A stretch of DNA of 64,000 bases from Aquibacillus rhizosphaerae (GCF_030282825.1 NZ_JASTZU010000051.1:57548-121547); one strand, 5' to 3'. Shown: positions 45,576 through 54,474, counted from the stretch's first letter. The notes: a model not told the origin generated them from the sequence alone. Made by a program: numbers and translations.

Positions 45576-46076
45576 ATGCTAAACAGAAATCACGGTTCTA
45601 ATCCATATGGAAATAATCCGCATTGGAATCAACAGCCATATCCGCAACATTTTGAAGGACAAATGCCAGGCCCAGTTGGAGGAGGTTGGAATCAACAGCC
45701 ATATCCACCAAACTTTGAGGGACCCCTACCAGGCCCAGTTGGAGGAGGCTGGAATCAACAGCCATACCCACCAAACTTTGAGGGACCGCTACCAGGCCCA
45801 GTTGGAGGAGGCTGGAATCAACAGCCATACCCACCAAACTTTGAGGGACCGCTACCAGGCCCAGTTGGAGGAGGTTGGAATCAACAGCCATATCCACCAA
45901 ACTTTGAGGGCCCTCTACCAGGCCCAGTTGGAGGAGGCTTTAATCAACAGCCATACCCACCAAACTTTGAGGGGCCACTACCAGGGCCGGTCGGAGGGGG
46001 CTGGAATCAACAGCCGTTTTCACCCAATCATAATACACCTTCACTAGGTTCCAATTATAACGACTGGGAATCTTAA
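45576..46076 (+). CDS. Proline/glycine-rich 21-residue repeat protein
   Basis: The 166-residue protein is nearly all repeats: WNQQPYPPNFEGPLPGPVGG plus G, 21 residues, in six full copies from residue 17 and a partial seventh. The first copy differs (PQH, GQM) and the sixth starts with Phe. There is no signal peptide, membrane span or known domain. Composition (Pro, Gly, Asn/Gln, aromatic) is like structural coat or adhesive proteins, and a spore coat role is possible; this is inference. GGGAGGAGC precedes the ATG and a terminator follows, so it is monocistronic. I do not recognise the family. Confidence 0.85.
   Translation: MLNRNHGSNPYGNNPHWNQQPYPQHFEGQMPGPVGGGWNQQPYPPNFEGPLPGPVGGGWNQQPYPPNFEGPLPGPVGGGWNQQPYPPNFEGPLPGPVGGGWNQQPYPPNFEGPLPGPVGGGFNQQPYPPNFEGPLPGPVGGGWNQQPFSPNHNTPSLGSNYNDWES
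45624..46001 (+). repeat. 63-bp tandem repeat, six copies
   Basis: Six copies in frame with the gene at 45576. Copies 2-5 encode the same peptide and differ in a few silent bases, which shows recent expansion. Because the unit is a multiple of three, two other frames stay open across it and are artefacts. Confidence 0.95.
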
Positions 46077-46109
46077 ATACCTGAAAATACTAAATAAAGG
46101 TTGAAGCAG

Positions 46110-46146
46110 AAAAGGATAGTCGGTACTACCGATTATCCTTTTTCTT
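46110..46146 (+). terminator. Intrinsic terminator after repeat-protein gene
   Basis: AAAAGGATAGTCGGT and ACCGATTATCCTTTTT pair around ACT, with a T-rich tail. Confidence 0.88.
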
Positions 46147-46193
46147 TGTGAGTACAATATAAAGTCTTCCATAAATGACACTTCTAGATTATC

Positions 46194-46271
46194 TTCGTCC
46201 AGATCCAGCGCCTCCCCGAGGCTGTTAATTCTTAATGTACCTAGGTGAGCGCAAAAAAAGAAATGCTACAA
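46194..46271. repeat. Degenerate copy of repeat family R1
   Basis: TCCAGATCCAGCGCCTCCCC and CTAGGTGAGCGCAAAAAAAG match the outer parts of R1, but the central AACATC stem is lost, which suggests an internal deletion. Confidence 0.55.
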
Positions 46272-46309
46272 CTTTTTAAAATCATCATAGGAACAAGAGC
46301 TTTTCTATT

Positions 46310-46726
46310 TTATTTAGTTGGATAATCACAATATTCAATGATTGTTCCTTCTGTATCAGCAGGATTTAAATATATTAAACGCCTACCGTGCTTGTTTATG
46401 CGAAGTGTTTCTTCCAGTACTCGTATGCCAGACTGTTTAAGATCAATTAACGCGTCATCCAAATTATCTACTCGATAGGCGATATGGTGAACACCTTTCC
46501 CCTTTTGTTTGATAAACCGAGCTATCGGTGATGTTGTGTTATTGGTAGGAGCCAATAATTCAGTTCGGGTTCCGTTGACATCTACGATGGCAATTTCGCT
46601 TTCAACCCCTTTTGCATCACTTTTATATTGGTCAATAACCGTAGCGCCTAATATGTCTTTGTAAAAGGCAATACTCTCATCCATGTTTCTTACGGCAACT
46701 CCAATGTGGTCAAGTGTCTTTTCCAT
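46310..46726 (-). CDS. mce: Methylmalonyl-CoA epimerase (VOC family)
   Basis: The 138-residue protein has two VOC motifs with metal ligands His7 (DHIGVAV), a His in GVHHIAYRV and a Glu in TIIEYCDYP. It interconverts (R)- and (S)-methylmalonyl-CoA in propionyl-CoA or branched-chain metabolism. Ribosome site GAGGAG precedes the ATG. No mutase genes are next to it here; in B. subtilis the relative yqjC is in a different region. VOC proteins are diverse, but the HIGVAVRNMDESIAFY start is typical of this enzyme. Confidence 0.85.
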   Translation of the reverse strand: MEKTLDHIGVAVRNMDESIAFYKDILGATVIDQYKSDAKGVESEIAIVDVNGTRTELLAPTNNTTSPIARFIKQKGKGVHHIAYRVDNLDDALIDLKQSGIRVLEETLRINKHGRRLIYLNPADTEGTIIEYCDYPTK

Positions 46727-46872
46727 GTGAAATCTCCTCTGAGTTTAGAATAAATCAATTTTAACATAGAGGAACATGCATGAACACGCGAGTGTACTCC
46801 ACCAGTTTTGGCTTCCGGATAAGTTGAGAATTTAAGCGATTTCTGTTATTCTAAAGGTTATACCTTTATTAG

Positions 46873-46904
46873 TCAGATAATTCTAAATTATAGAGTGTAT
46901 CTGA
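46873..46904. promoter_or_regulatory. Inverted repeat upstream of moaA
   Basis: TCAGATA and TATCTGA flank 18 bases and end 17 bases before the moaA ribosome site. It may be an operator or short hairpin. Confidence 0.3.
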
Positions 46905-46934
46905 TTGGTTACTATACTTTTGGGAGAGAATCAA

Positions 46935-47951
46935 ATGAAAAAAGCAATGGTGCAAGATAAATTCAATCGACCTCTTCAAGATTTGCGTATTTCAGTGATT
47001 GATCGTTGTAATTTTAGGTGCACCTACTGTATGCCGAAGGAGATTTTCGGAAAAGATTTTGCTTTTTTACCGCAGGATCAGTTACTTTCTTTTGATGAAA
47101 TAGAAAGGCTTGTAAAAATATTTGCGGAACTTGGTGTAAAAAAAATCAGGTTAACAGGTGGAGAACCGCTGTTAAGAAAAGACTTGTCGATATTAATTGA
47201 AAAAATAAATCAAATAGATGGTATTGAAGATATAGCGCTAACAACAAATGCAGTACACCTTGTTAAGCAAGCAAAAGCTTTAAAACAATCTGGATTACAA
47301 CGGATCAATGTAAGCCTTGATGCACTTAATCCAGAAACGTTTAAGGCTATTAACGACCGTGGTGTTAGTCCCGATTGGGTAATAAAAGGTATTGATGCCG
47401 CTATCGATGCAGGCTTAGAAGTTAAGGTGAATATGGTTGTTAAAAAAGGTATGAATGAAGATGAAATCCTACCAATGGCTTCATTTTTTAAGGAACGTGG
47501 TATAACGTTACGTTATATTGAGTTTATGGATGTTGGTCAATCGAATGGTTGGGACTTTTCAAAAGTAATTACAAAAAAACAAATACTTGATGAGCTATCG
47601 AGTAAGTTTGAGTTAGAACCTGTCGAACGAGATTATTTCGGTGAAGTTGCAAAAAGGTATCGCTACAAGGGGACAGACACAGAGGTTGGGTTTATCACTT
47701 CTGTATCAGAGTCATTTTGCTCTAGTTGTACTAGAGCGAGAATTGCAGCCGATGGTAAATTCTTCACCTGCTTATTTGCGACAGAAGGTTTTGATCTTAG
47801 ACAATTGGTTCGCTCAGGTAAAACTGATCAAGAAATGGATGAAGAAATTAGAGCGATATGGGGCCAACGTACAGACCGTTATTCTGATGAGCGAACAGAG
47901 GAATCTGTGAAGAATAGAAAGAAAATTGAAATGTCTTATATTGGTGGATAA
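46935..47951 (+). CDS. moaA: GTP 3',8-cyclase (molybdenum cofactor synthesis)
   Basis: MoaA is a radical SAM enzyme that starts Moco synthesis from GTP. I place the start at ATG 46935, six bases after GGGAGAG; an in-frame ATG at 46905 extends past that site. The 338-residue protein has the SAM cluster CNFRCTYC near residue 20, [10 protein letters not shown], the C-terminal cluster CSSCTRARI with Cys in FFTCLF, and a double Gly at the end (SYIGG) needed for activity. moaB follows after 84 bases. Confidence 0.97.
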   Translation: MKKAMVQDKFNRPLQDLRISVIDRCNFRCTYCMPKEIFGKDFAFLPQDQLLSFDEIERLVKIFAELGVKKIRLTGGEPLLRKDLSILIEKINQIDGIEDIALTTNAVHLVKQAKALKQSGLQRINVSLDALNPETFKAINDRGVSPDWVIKGIDAAIDAGLEVKVNMVVKKGMNEDEILPMASFFKERGITLRYIEFMDVGQSNGWDFSKVITKKQILDELSSKFELEPVERDYFGEVAKRYRYKGTDTEVGFITSVSESFCSSCTRARIAADGKFFTCLFATEGFDLRQLVRSGKTDQEMDEEIRAIWGQRTDRYSDERTEESVKNRKKIEMSYIGG

Positions 47952-48035
47952 TTTGTTCTTTAAATAGGGAAGTTCAAGTGGTGTGAACAAGAATCAAAAG
48001 TAGACTTATTTAAAGTTGAAAGAAGTTGGTAAAAA

Positions 48036-48548
48036 TTGTTAAAAAATCACAGGAAAATATCTCCAAGGTCAGTAGCATGCAAAGTAGTGACGGTAAGTGA
48101 TACAAGAACAGAGGCTACGGATAAAAGCGGTCAGCTGATTAAAGAGTTACTATTAGAAAGCGGGCATCAAGTAAAGAGTTATCAAATTGTTCGTGATGAT
48201 ATTTCTGAGATTAACACAGCGGTTACACATGGAATAAACGAGAATGCAATTGATGCAGTCATTATTAATGGTGGGACAGGTATTGCAAAACGTGACGTAA
48301 CAATTGAAGCTGTTCGCACGTTGTTAGATAAAGAGCTTCCTGGATTTGGTGAAATTTTTCGATATTTGAGCTATGAGTTAGATATCGGTTCTGCTGCAAT
48401 TATGTCTCGGGCGTTAGCTGGTGTAGCACGTGAAACAGCACTATTTTCGATACCTGGATCATCCGGTGCTGTTAAACTCGCGATGGAGAAGTTGATTTTA
48501 CCTGAGATGGGTCATATCGTCATGGAGTTAAGAAAAGATATGGAATAA
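48036..48548 (+). CDS. moaB: Molybdopterin biosynthesis protein MoaB
   Basis: MoaB/MogA-type proteins adenylate molybdopterin before metal insertion. The 170-residue protein has VSDTRTEATDKSG, the GGTGIAKRDVT loop and PGSSGAVKLAM, all typical of the family. The start TTG at 48036 lacks a strong ribosome site; AGAAGTTGG is ten bases upstream. It is downstream of moaA and convergent with moaC. Confidence 0.93.
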   Translation: MLKNHRKISPRSVACKVVTVSDTRTEATDKSGQLIKELLLESGHQVKSYQIVRDDISEINTAVTHGINENAIDAVIINGGTGIAKRDVTIEAVRTLLDKELPGFGEIFRYLSYELDIGSAAIMSRALAGVARETALFSIPGSSGAVKLAMEKLILPEMGHIVMELRKDME

Positions 48549-48572
48549 CTGCATGGAACCTGATTAATAAAA

Positions 48573-48598
48573 GGACAACTAGCCAGTGCTAGTTGTCC
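48573..48598. terminator. Bidirectional terminator overlapping moaC stop
   Basis: GGACAACTAGC and GCTAGTTGTCC are perfect 11-base arms around CAGT. On the minus strand the hairpin includes the moaC stop codon. Tails are TTTTA on plus and short T tracts on minus. Confidence 0.75.
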
Positions 48599-49080
48599 GA
48601 TCTTTTATAGTCACCGCTTTTTCCGCCGGTTTTTTCCAATAAATACGTAGAGCCAATAATCATACCTTTATCAACTGCTTTACACATGTCATAGACTGTT
48701 AATGCAGTTACAGAAGCTGCTGTTAGTGCCTCCATTTCAACACCTGTGCTCCCTTTAGTTTTTACTTCTACCGTAATCATTAGTTCCCATTTATCTTGCT
48801 CTATTTGTTGCCAATCAAAGGAAATATCTAGTCCACTAAGTGGAAGTGGATGACACATTGGTATTATGGTTGATGTTTGTTTGGCGGCCATTACACCAGC
48901 AACTTGTGCAACGGCTAATACATCACCTTTGCCGATTTCATGTTTCGTTATTTTTTGATAGATAGACTTGTTTACAATGATACTAGAATGTGCAATTGCT
49001 CTACGGTAGCTATCCTTTTTGTCGGTTATATCTACCATTTTAGCTCTACCTTGCTCATTTATATGTGTAAATTCAGACAA
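48589..49080 (-). CDS. moaC: Cyclic pyranopterin monophosphate synthase
   Basis: MoaC completes cyclic pyranopterin formation after MoaA. Start TTG at 49080 follows GAGGTG by six bases and gives [10 protein letters not shown] as in B. subtilis MoaC; the GTG at 49089 lies inside that ribosome site. The 163-residue protein has [39 protein letters not shown] and TGGKSG. It is on the opposite strand to moaA and moaB, convergent with moaB. Confidence 0.96.
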   Translation of the reverse strand: MSEFTHINEQGRAKMVDITDKKDSYRRAIAHSSIIVNKSIYQKITKHEIGKGDVLAVAQVAGVMAAKQTSTIIPMCHPLPLSGLDISFDWQQIEQDKWELMITVEVKTKGSTGVEMEALTAASVTALTVYDMCKAVDKGMIIGSTYLLEKTGGKSGDYKRSDN

Positions 49081-49190
49081 TTGCTTCACCTCAAATAGAA
49101 ATTTGATTCCATTATAACAAAAACACAGCTGTTTATCCTGTGCCTATACAGTCATTTCTTACTAGAAGATGGTATAATAAACTTTTATAT

Positions 49191-49280
49191 TGTTTAAACG
49201 CTGATGGAAGTGACATGTTTAAAGAAATACTTTATGTAAGCTTTGTTGCTTGATACTTTACTTCCGTAGTTAGTTAAACA
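49191..49280 (+). promoter_or_regulatory. Structured leader region upstream of modA
   Basis: TGTTTAAACGCTGATGGAAG and CTTCCGTAGTTAGTTAAACA are imperfect inverted arms 48 bases apart, with AAAGTATCAAGC-like internal complementarity. A TATAAT at 49173-49178 stands just upstream. It could be a metal or cofactor-responsive leader, but I do not recognise it as the known Moco riboswitch. Confidence 0.35.
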
Positions 49281-49314
49281 ACAATAATCTTAAAGAAATG
49301 AAAGGTCGAATGTT

Positions 49315-50103
49315 ATGCACAGAAGGATGTATCTTTATCTTTCAATTATTATTATGCTAATTTTTATAACGGGTTGTTCTTCTGGAACGGATGAAAATGA
49401 TGAAAAGACGGAGCTAACTATTTCTGTCGCTGCAAGCATGGTTGATGCTATGGAACAAGTCAGTGCTAGTTTTGAACAAGAACATAAAGAAATTGATATT
49501 TTAATAAATGCAGGTTCATCAGGGGCTTTGCAGCAACAAATAATAAAAGGTGCTCCTGTGGATCTTTTTCTATCAGCATCTGCTACGAAGTTTGATTTGT
49601 TATTAGAAAAACAATTAATAAATGAAACGTATTATACGAATGTATTAGAAAATGAATTGGTGTTGATCAAGCCAACAGGTGCAGAAATTGATTTGAATTC
49701 AATAGAAGAATTACTAGATGAGCAAGTGGAAAAAGTTGCTATAGGAACGACAGAGACGGTGCCGGCAGGTGAATACGCAAAACAATCGCTTGAAAATATG
49801 TCTTTGTATGAAAAAATAGAAGGGAAATTAATCCCTGCTAAAGATGTTCGTCAAGTACTTAATTATGTAGAAACAAACAACGTACAAGCTGGGATTGTAT
49901 ATAAAACAGATGCTGCTATATCAGAATCAGTTGAAATAGTAACGACATTCAGTAATGATACACACACATCAATTATATATCCGCTAGGGATATTAAAATC
50001 AACAAAACAAGTAGAGGAAGCTATGTTATTTTATGAGTTTATAAATTCAGATACAGCCTTACAAATATTTGAGGAGTATGGGTTTAAACCCATAGGTGAA
50101 TAA
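49315..50103 (+). CDS. modA: Molybdate-binding lipoprotein
   Basis: The 262-residue protein has a lipoprotein signal (FITGC with C21) and a periplasmic-binding fold: SVAASMVDAMEQV, NAGSSGALQQQI, GAPVDLFLSA and the later YKTDAA. It captures molybdate for the ABC transporter. AAAGGTCG precedes the ATG. modB starts within a few bases of its stop, but no modC ATPase follows, so the ATPase must be supplied from elsewhere, as for the B. subtilis yvgL-yvgM pair. Confidence 0.93.
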   Translation: MHRRMYLYLSIIIMLIFITGCSSGTDENDEKTELTISVAASMVDAMEQVSASFEQEHKEIDILINAGSSGALQQQIIKGAPVDLFLSASATKFDLLLEKQLINETYYTNVLENELVLIKPTGAEIDLNSIEELLDEQVEKVAIGTTETVPAGEYAKQSLENMSLYEKIEGKLIPAKDVRQVLNYVETNNVQAGIVYKTDAAISESVEIVTTFSNDTHTSIIYPLGILKSTKQVEEAMLFYEFINSDTALQIFEEYGFKPIGE

Positions 50104-50104
50104 T

Positions 50105-50761
50105 ATGTTAACCTCATCTTTTTGGCATCCAATCCAGCTATCTTTATTTGTCGCGGCATGTGCATTACTTGTTGTTGTTGTTACCGGTTTAGTAATAGGC
50201 TGGTTGATGTCTAGAAAACAATTTAAAGGTAAAACAACCATCGAAACGTTGTTAATTCTCCCAATCGTTTTACCACCAACAGTGATTGGTTTTTTATTAG
50301 TCATTGCTTTTGGGAATAATGGTCCGGTTGGGCGTTTGTTCTATAGTCTTTTCCAGCAATCAATCATGTTCACAGTAGGTGCTGCAATCTTAGCGTCTAT
50401 TGTTGTATCGTTTCCGCTAATGTATCAATCAGTAAAAACAGGCTTTGAATCTATTCCTAAAGACATAGAAGACGCGGCTCGGGTTGATGGAGCAAGTGAA
50501 TGGACTGTATTTCGTTATATTTCCATTCCACTTTGTTATAGAGCGATTATCTCGGGTATTGTTTTAAGTTTTGCCAGAGCTTTAGGTGAATTTGGGGCGA
50601 CAATTATGTTTGCCGGAAACATTCCAGGTAAAACACAAACTATTCCAACTGCAATATATGTAGCGTTTGAATCAAATCAAATGAAGTTAGCATGGGCGTG
50701 GGTAATCTCTATCATATTTATCTCTTATGTGATGTTATTTATGTTACGTAGAAATAAGTGA
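50105..50761 (+). CDS. modB: Molybdate ABC transporter permease
   Basis: The 218-residue membrane protein has five or six helices and the EAA loop EDAARVDGASEWTVFRYISI that docks the ATPase, then ALGEFGATIMFAGNIPG typical of ModB. The ATG at 50105 follows AGGTG; a GTG at 50096 coincides with the ribosome site. It is the last gene of modAB, followed by a terminator. Confidence 0.93.
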   Translation: MLTSSFWHPIQLSLFVAACALLVVVVTGLVIGWLMSRKQFKGKTTIETLLILPIVLPPTVIGFLLVIAFGNNGPVGRLFYSLFQQSIMFTVGAAILASIVVSFPLMYQSVKTGFESIPKDIEDAARVDGASEWTVFRYISIPLCYRAIISGIVLSFARALGEFGATIMFAGNIPGKTQTIPTAIYVAFESNQMKLAWAWVISIIFISYVMLFMLRRNK

Positions 50762-50794
50762 GCATAAGATATAGTTAAACGAGAAAAAACTAAT

Positions 50795-50822
50795 AAGACG
50801 TACAATCGAATGTACGTCTTTA
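50795..50822. terminator. Terminator between modB and DUF2892 gene
   Basis: AAGACGTACA and TGTACGTCTT are perfect arms around ATCGAA, with a short TAATTATT tail. Confidence 0.75.
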
Positions 50823-50827
50823 ATTAT

Positions 50828-51094
50828 TCAGGAAGGGTTGATAGGACTAATCGTTTCATTATCCTGATTGCTATTTTCATTGGTCATGGTGCGATTAATA
50901 ACATCTGTTACTGGGCAATATCTGACAATACCTTCAGCCACTTTCAGTGCTGCCATGCTAGTTAACAACATAGAATTTTTTTCCCATGGCTTGCGGGTCA
51001 TTCGCACACTTGCGTAAGATAAGAATGTTAGTCCACAAGTGATACGTATAAGTGCATTTAAAGTACCGATATTCTGTCTAATCAAAAATTTCAC
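50828..51094 (-). CDS. DUF2892-like small membrane protein
   Basis: From GTG 51094 the protein has 88 residues; the frame is open further upstream but those codons lack family similarity. RQNIGTLNALIRITCGLTFL and a second helix with ALKVAEGIVRYCPV match the short YgaP-like DUF2892 membrane domain, which often occurs with rhodanese domains. None is attached here. AAAGGA is two bases before the GTG, very close, so a TTG three codons later is an alternative start. It is divergent from yerA, sharing a short control region. Confidence 0.7.
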   Translation of the reverse strand: MKFLIRQNIGTLNALIRITCGLTFLSYASVRMTRKPWEKNSMLLTSMAALKVAEGIVRYCPVTDVINRTMTNENSNQDNETISPINPS

Positions 51095-51169
51095 CGTCCT
51101 TTCAAAACGTTGGTGCCGTTTGTGTTGAGATGTGTTATGATAGAAAAAAACAAGTTGAGGAGAATTACA

Positions 51170-52912
51170 ATGAATGAGCATCTATATCGATGGAGAAACC
51201 GTGAGTTGAGAGAACATGTTGCTGTCATTGATGGTAAGTTCGCTCCGACTCTTTTGCTCAAAAATACGACTTATTTGAATGTGTTTCTAAAGCAATGGAT
51301 AAAAGCACATATATGGATATATCAAGATCGAATTGTTTATGTTGGTGATCGTCTACCCGAAAATATAATGAACACCGAAATCATAAACTGTGAAAACCAA
51401 TATATAGTACCAGGATACATTGAGCCACATGCTCACCCATTTCAATTATATAATCCCCACCAATTAGCCAAGTATGCATCACAAACAGGAACTACTACTT
51501 TGATGAATGATAATTTACTGTGGCTTTATTTAACGACGCAAAAGAAAGCGTTTGCAGTGATGGAAGATTTTATGAAACTTCCTGTATCCGTGTATTGGTG
51601 GGCTAGGTTTGACTCGCAAACTTTGCTCAAGGAAGAACAAGAGTATTTTAATAATGGAAACGTATTGGCTTGGCTTAATCATGAAGCGGTTGTTCAAGGA
51701 GGAGAATTAACTTCTTGGCCACAAGTTTTAGAAGACGATGATCGCATTCTATATTGGATGCAAGAGGCTAGACGTATCGGTAAACCAATCGAAGGTCATT
51801 TTCCCGGAGCTTCTGAAAAGACCCTTGTGAAAATGAAGTTATTAGGGGTAAGCGCAGACCATGAGGCGATGACTGGTAAGGAAGTGTATGACCGTATGCG
51901 GCTTGGTTATCAAGTTAGTATGAGGCATTCTTCTATTCGACCAGATTTAGCAAAGATTCTTTCCGAGTTACAAGAATTAGGTGTTACTAATTATGACATG
52001 TTAACACTAACAACAGATGGATCTACTCCTGCATTTTATGAAAACGGAATGATTAACCAGTGTATCAAAATTGCTATTGAACAAGGGGTACCAGTCATTG
52101 AAGCATATATGATGGCAAGCTATAACGCTGCGAAGCATTTTAATATGCACGAGCGACTTGGAGCAATTGCGCCGGGACGCGTCGCCCATTTAAATATATT
52201 AGATGCAAAAGATAACCCAAAGCCTACTTCAGTAATAGCAAAGGGTAAATGGTTAAGAAAAGAAGGCGTTTCTGTTGATAATATGGGTGAAGTCAATTGG
52301 TTTAAGTATGGAATACACCGCTTGAAAATTAATTGGGAGTTAGAAATAAATGATTTACAATTTTCGATGCCTATCGGGATGGAAATGGTTAATGACGTGA
52401 TAATTAAGCCGTACCCAGTTTCAATTGATGCTAATGTCGACTGCATTGAAGGAGATGGTGAGGAATCTTTCTTAATGCTGATTGATCGTAATGGGGAATG
52501 GCGAGTGAATACGATTATTAAAGGATTTACAAAAACATTAGGAGGACTGGTAAGCTCTTATTCTACTACGGGTGATTTTGTATTTATTGGTAAGAGTAAA
52601 CAGGATTTAGCTATCGCTTTTAAACGTATGAAAGAGATTGGTGGAGGTATCGTTCTTGTAAATGAAGGTGAAATCATTTATGAACTACCCTTAACTCTTT
52701 CTGGTATGATGTACGATGGTGAACTAGAAACGCTAATTGAGAAAGATAAGCAACTTAAAGAGACATTAAAGGCATTTGGCTATAAGTACGATGCTCCACC
52801 ATACAATTTATTATTTTTATCATCTCTCCACTTACCTTTTATACGAATTACGCCACAAGGAATTGTAGATGTTAAGAAGAAAGAGGTACTATTTCCTGCT
52901 ATCATGCGCTGA
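51170..52912 (+). CDS. yerA: Adenine deaminase-related amidohydrolase
   Basis: The ATG at 51170 follows GAGGAG; an in-frame ATG at 51110 is further upstream without a site. The 580-residue protein has the amidohydrolase metal motif EPHAHPF, an EGHFPG stretch, LTTDGS, and a C-terminal lobe (MPIGMEMVNDVIIKPYP, TKTLGGLV). Relatives deaminate adenine to hypoxanthine; B. subtilis YerA is an adenine deaminase-like protein not proven to have this activity. The order yerA-yerB-yerC matches B. subtilis. Confidence 0.92.
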   Translation: MNEHLYRWRNRELREHVAVIDGKFAPTLLLKNTTYLNVFLKQWIKAHIWIYQDRIVYVGDRLPENIMNTEIINCENQYIVPGYIEPHAHPFQLYNPHQLAKYASQTGTTTLMNDNLLWLYLTTQKKAFAVMEDFMKLPVSVYWWARFDSQTLLKEEQEYFNNGNVLAWLNHEAVVQGGELTSWPQVLEDDDRILYWMQEARRIGKPIEGHFPGASEKTLVKMKLLGVSADHEAMTGKEVYDRMRLGYQVSMRHSSIRPDLAKILSELQELGVTNYDMLTLTTDGSTPAFYENGMINQCIKIAIEQGVPVIEAYMMASYNAAKHFNMHERLGAIAPGRVAHLNILDAKDNPKPTSVIAKGKWLRKEGVSVDNMGEVNWFKYGIHRLKINWELEINDLQFSMPIGMEMVNDVIIKPYPVSIDANVDCIEGDGEESFLMLIDRNGEWRVNTIIKGFTKTLGGLVSSYSTTGDFVFIGKSKQDLAIAFKRMKEIGGGIVLVNEGEIIYELPLTLSGMMYDGELETLIEKDKQLKETLKAFGYKYDAPPYNLLFLSSLHLPFIRITPQGIVDVKKKEVLFPAIMR

Positions 52913-52967
52913 TTTTTGGTATAATCTAAAACAGGAATAATTAATTTGGTAGAAGGTTGTGTCGATA

Positions 52968-54035
52968 GTGAGAAAAAAACAATATTTTTTATTATTCATC
53001 CTACTATTTTTAACAGTAGTTGCAGCATGTTCACAGGATGAACAGGTAACAGAAGAAGAACCAGACGAAAATCAACAAACAGAAGTGGAAGAACCTGTTG
53101 AACCTGCTGAACCAGAATTTGAAAATGTATATCCTTTAACCGGTGTTCCAACAAACGACGACGTGGATAATCGAATCGTTTCTGTTATGGTTAATAACGC
53201 ACCTGAAGCGAGACCACAAACAGGCTTATCAAAAGCAGATATGGTTTTCGAAATATTAGCAGAAGGTAGTATTACTCGCCTCTTAGCAATGTTTCATAGT
53301 GAACAACCAGATGTGGTTGGTCCCGTTAGATCTGCCCGACCATATTACTTTAATTTAGCTGATGACTACGGAGCGCTTTATGTCCATCATGGCGCCGCAA
53401 CATTTATTGAAAATATGTTAAAAGCTGGTGCAGCTGATTATATGAATGGGATGTATTATGATAACGATGGTCATTTATTTAAGCGTGAAAGTTTCCGTGT
53501 TGCACCTCATAATTCATACGCGTTGTTTGATGGAATATACGAAGTGGCTGAAGAAAAAGGTTATGATACAACAGGTGATTATGAAGCACTGTCGTTTTTA
53601 ACTGAAGATGAAGTTAATTCAATTTCAGGCGATCAGGCTCAAGAGGTAAGTTTTTCTTATAACTCATCAAATCCGGTCAGCTATACGTATGATAGTGAAA
53701 ATGAAGTATATCTTCGTTATAATGGAGAAGATCAGACCGTAGATTTAGATCTTGAAGATTTAACAACCGAAACACCAGTTGAACTAGATAATGTCTTTAT
53801 TCTAGAAACGTATCATGAGGTTGTCGACGATCAAGGACGAAGAGAAGTTGATCTTCAGTCTGGTGGGGATGCATACTTATTGCAAAAGGGAAAAGTACAG
53901 GAGCTAGAATGGAAAAATGTTGACGGCCACATCGTTCCGTTCCAAGATGGTGAGGTAGTTCCTTTTGTACAAGGGAAAACATGGGTGAATGTCATTCCTG
54001 AAGATCCTGGTTTAGATGGTGTATCTATCAAATAA
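52968..54035 (+). CDS. yerB: DUF3048 lipoprotein
   Basis: The start is GTG 52968, 11 bases after AGAAGG; an earlier GTG at 52959 is too close to the site. The 355-residue protein has a signal with lipobox VVAAC (C21), an acidic linker rich in Glu and Pro (about 25-50) and a DUF3048 domain (YPLTGV, ARPQTGLSKADMVFEILAEG, GPVRSARPYY, and a late QDGEVVPFVQGKTWVNV). Function is unknown. It sits between yerA and yerC as in B. subtilis. A -10-like TATAAT at 52920 may be its promoter. Confidence 0.93.
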   Translation: MRKKQYFLLFILLFLTVVAACSQDEQVTEEEPDENQQTEVEEPVEPAEPEFENVYPLTGVPTNDDVDNRIVSVMVNNAPEARPQTGLSKADMVFEILAEGSITRLLAMFHSEQPDVVGPVRSARPYYFNLADDYGALYVHHGAATFIENMLKAGAADYMNGMYYDNDGHLFKRESFRVAPHNSYALFDGIYEVAEEKGYDTTGDYEALSFLTEDEVNSISGDQAQEVSFSYNSSNPVSYTYDSENEVYLRYNGEDQTVDLDLEDLTTETPVELDNVFILETYHEVVDDQGRREVDLQSGGDAYLLQKGKVQELEWKNVDGHIVPFQDGEVVPFVQGKTWVNVIPEDPGLDGVSIK

Positions 54036-54067
54036 TACGACCAGTAATAAGAGAGGTGTTTTCGTAA

Positions 54068-54382
54068 ATGCAAATAGATAAGTTGCGTGGTGAACAGTTA
54101 GATCAATTATTTGATGCTATGCTTACGCTAAAAGATAGAGAAGAATATTATCGTTTTTTTGATGACATAGCAACAATGAGCGAAATTCAATCATTCGCAC
54201 AACGACTACAAGTAGCGAAAATGTTACGCGAGGGTCATACCTATCACGCAATAGTTCAGGAATCTAGTGCATCAACTACTACTATTTCACGTGTGAAAAG
54301 GTGTCTTAATTATGGGAATGATGGTTACCAAATGGTGTTAGATCGTATGGATGACCAGGAAAAAGAACAAAATGACAAGTAA
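54068..54382 (+). CDS. yerC: TrpR-like DNA-binding protein (YerC/YecD family)
   Basis: The 104-residue helical protein has a TrpR-like helix-turn-helix at about 50-80 (VAKMLREGHTYHAIVQESSA then STTTISRVKRCL) and the conserved dimer part LKDREEYYRFFDDIATMSE. It is likely a transcription regulator; B. subtilis YerC is a paralogue of no fixed target. GAGAGGTG precedes the ATG. The next B. subtilis gene, pcrB, is displaced by repeats and an oxidoreductase here. Confidence 0.92.
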   Translation: MQIDKLRGEQLDQLFDAMLTLKDREEYYRFFDDIATMSEIQSFAQRLQVAKMLREGHTYHAIVQESSASTTTISRVKRCLNYGNDGYQMVLDRMDDQEKEQNDK

Positions 54383-54383
54383 T

Positions 54384-54452
54384 TGAGTCAATTTCATAAT
54401 TACCTTATTCAGTCATCTGCGATAATAGGTGACACAAAATTGGTATTATGAA
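54384..54452. repeat. Palindromic intergenic repeat, family R2
   Basis: GAGTCAATTTCATAATTACC and AATTGGTATTATGAAATTGA are near-perfect inverted arms around TTATTCAGTCATCTGCGATA. It begins inside or just after the yerC stop. Compare 11679-11799. Confidence 0.82.
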
Positions 54453-54474
54453 ATTGATTAAATTAATCTATAAA

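Noticed and set aside
45624..46001. CRISPR-like array
   Set aside because: The 63-base copies are contiguous without spacers and encode an in-frame peptide repeat.
45607..46047. Second forward frame and a reverse frame across the repeat-protein gene
   Set aside because: A 63-base unit keeps other frames open; the 45576 frame has the ribosome site and sensible composition.
49173..49280. Known molybdenum cofactor riboswitch upstream of modA
   Set aside because: The conserved sequence motif of that RNA was not seen; only inverted arms are present.
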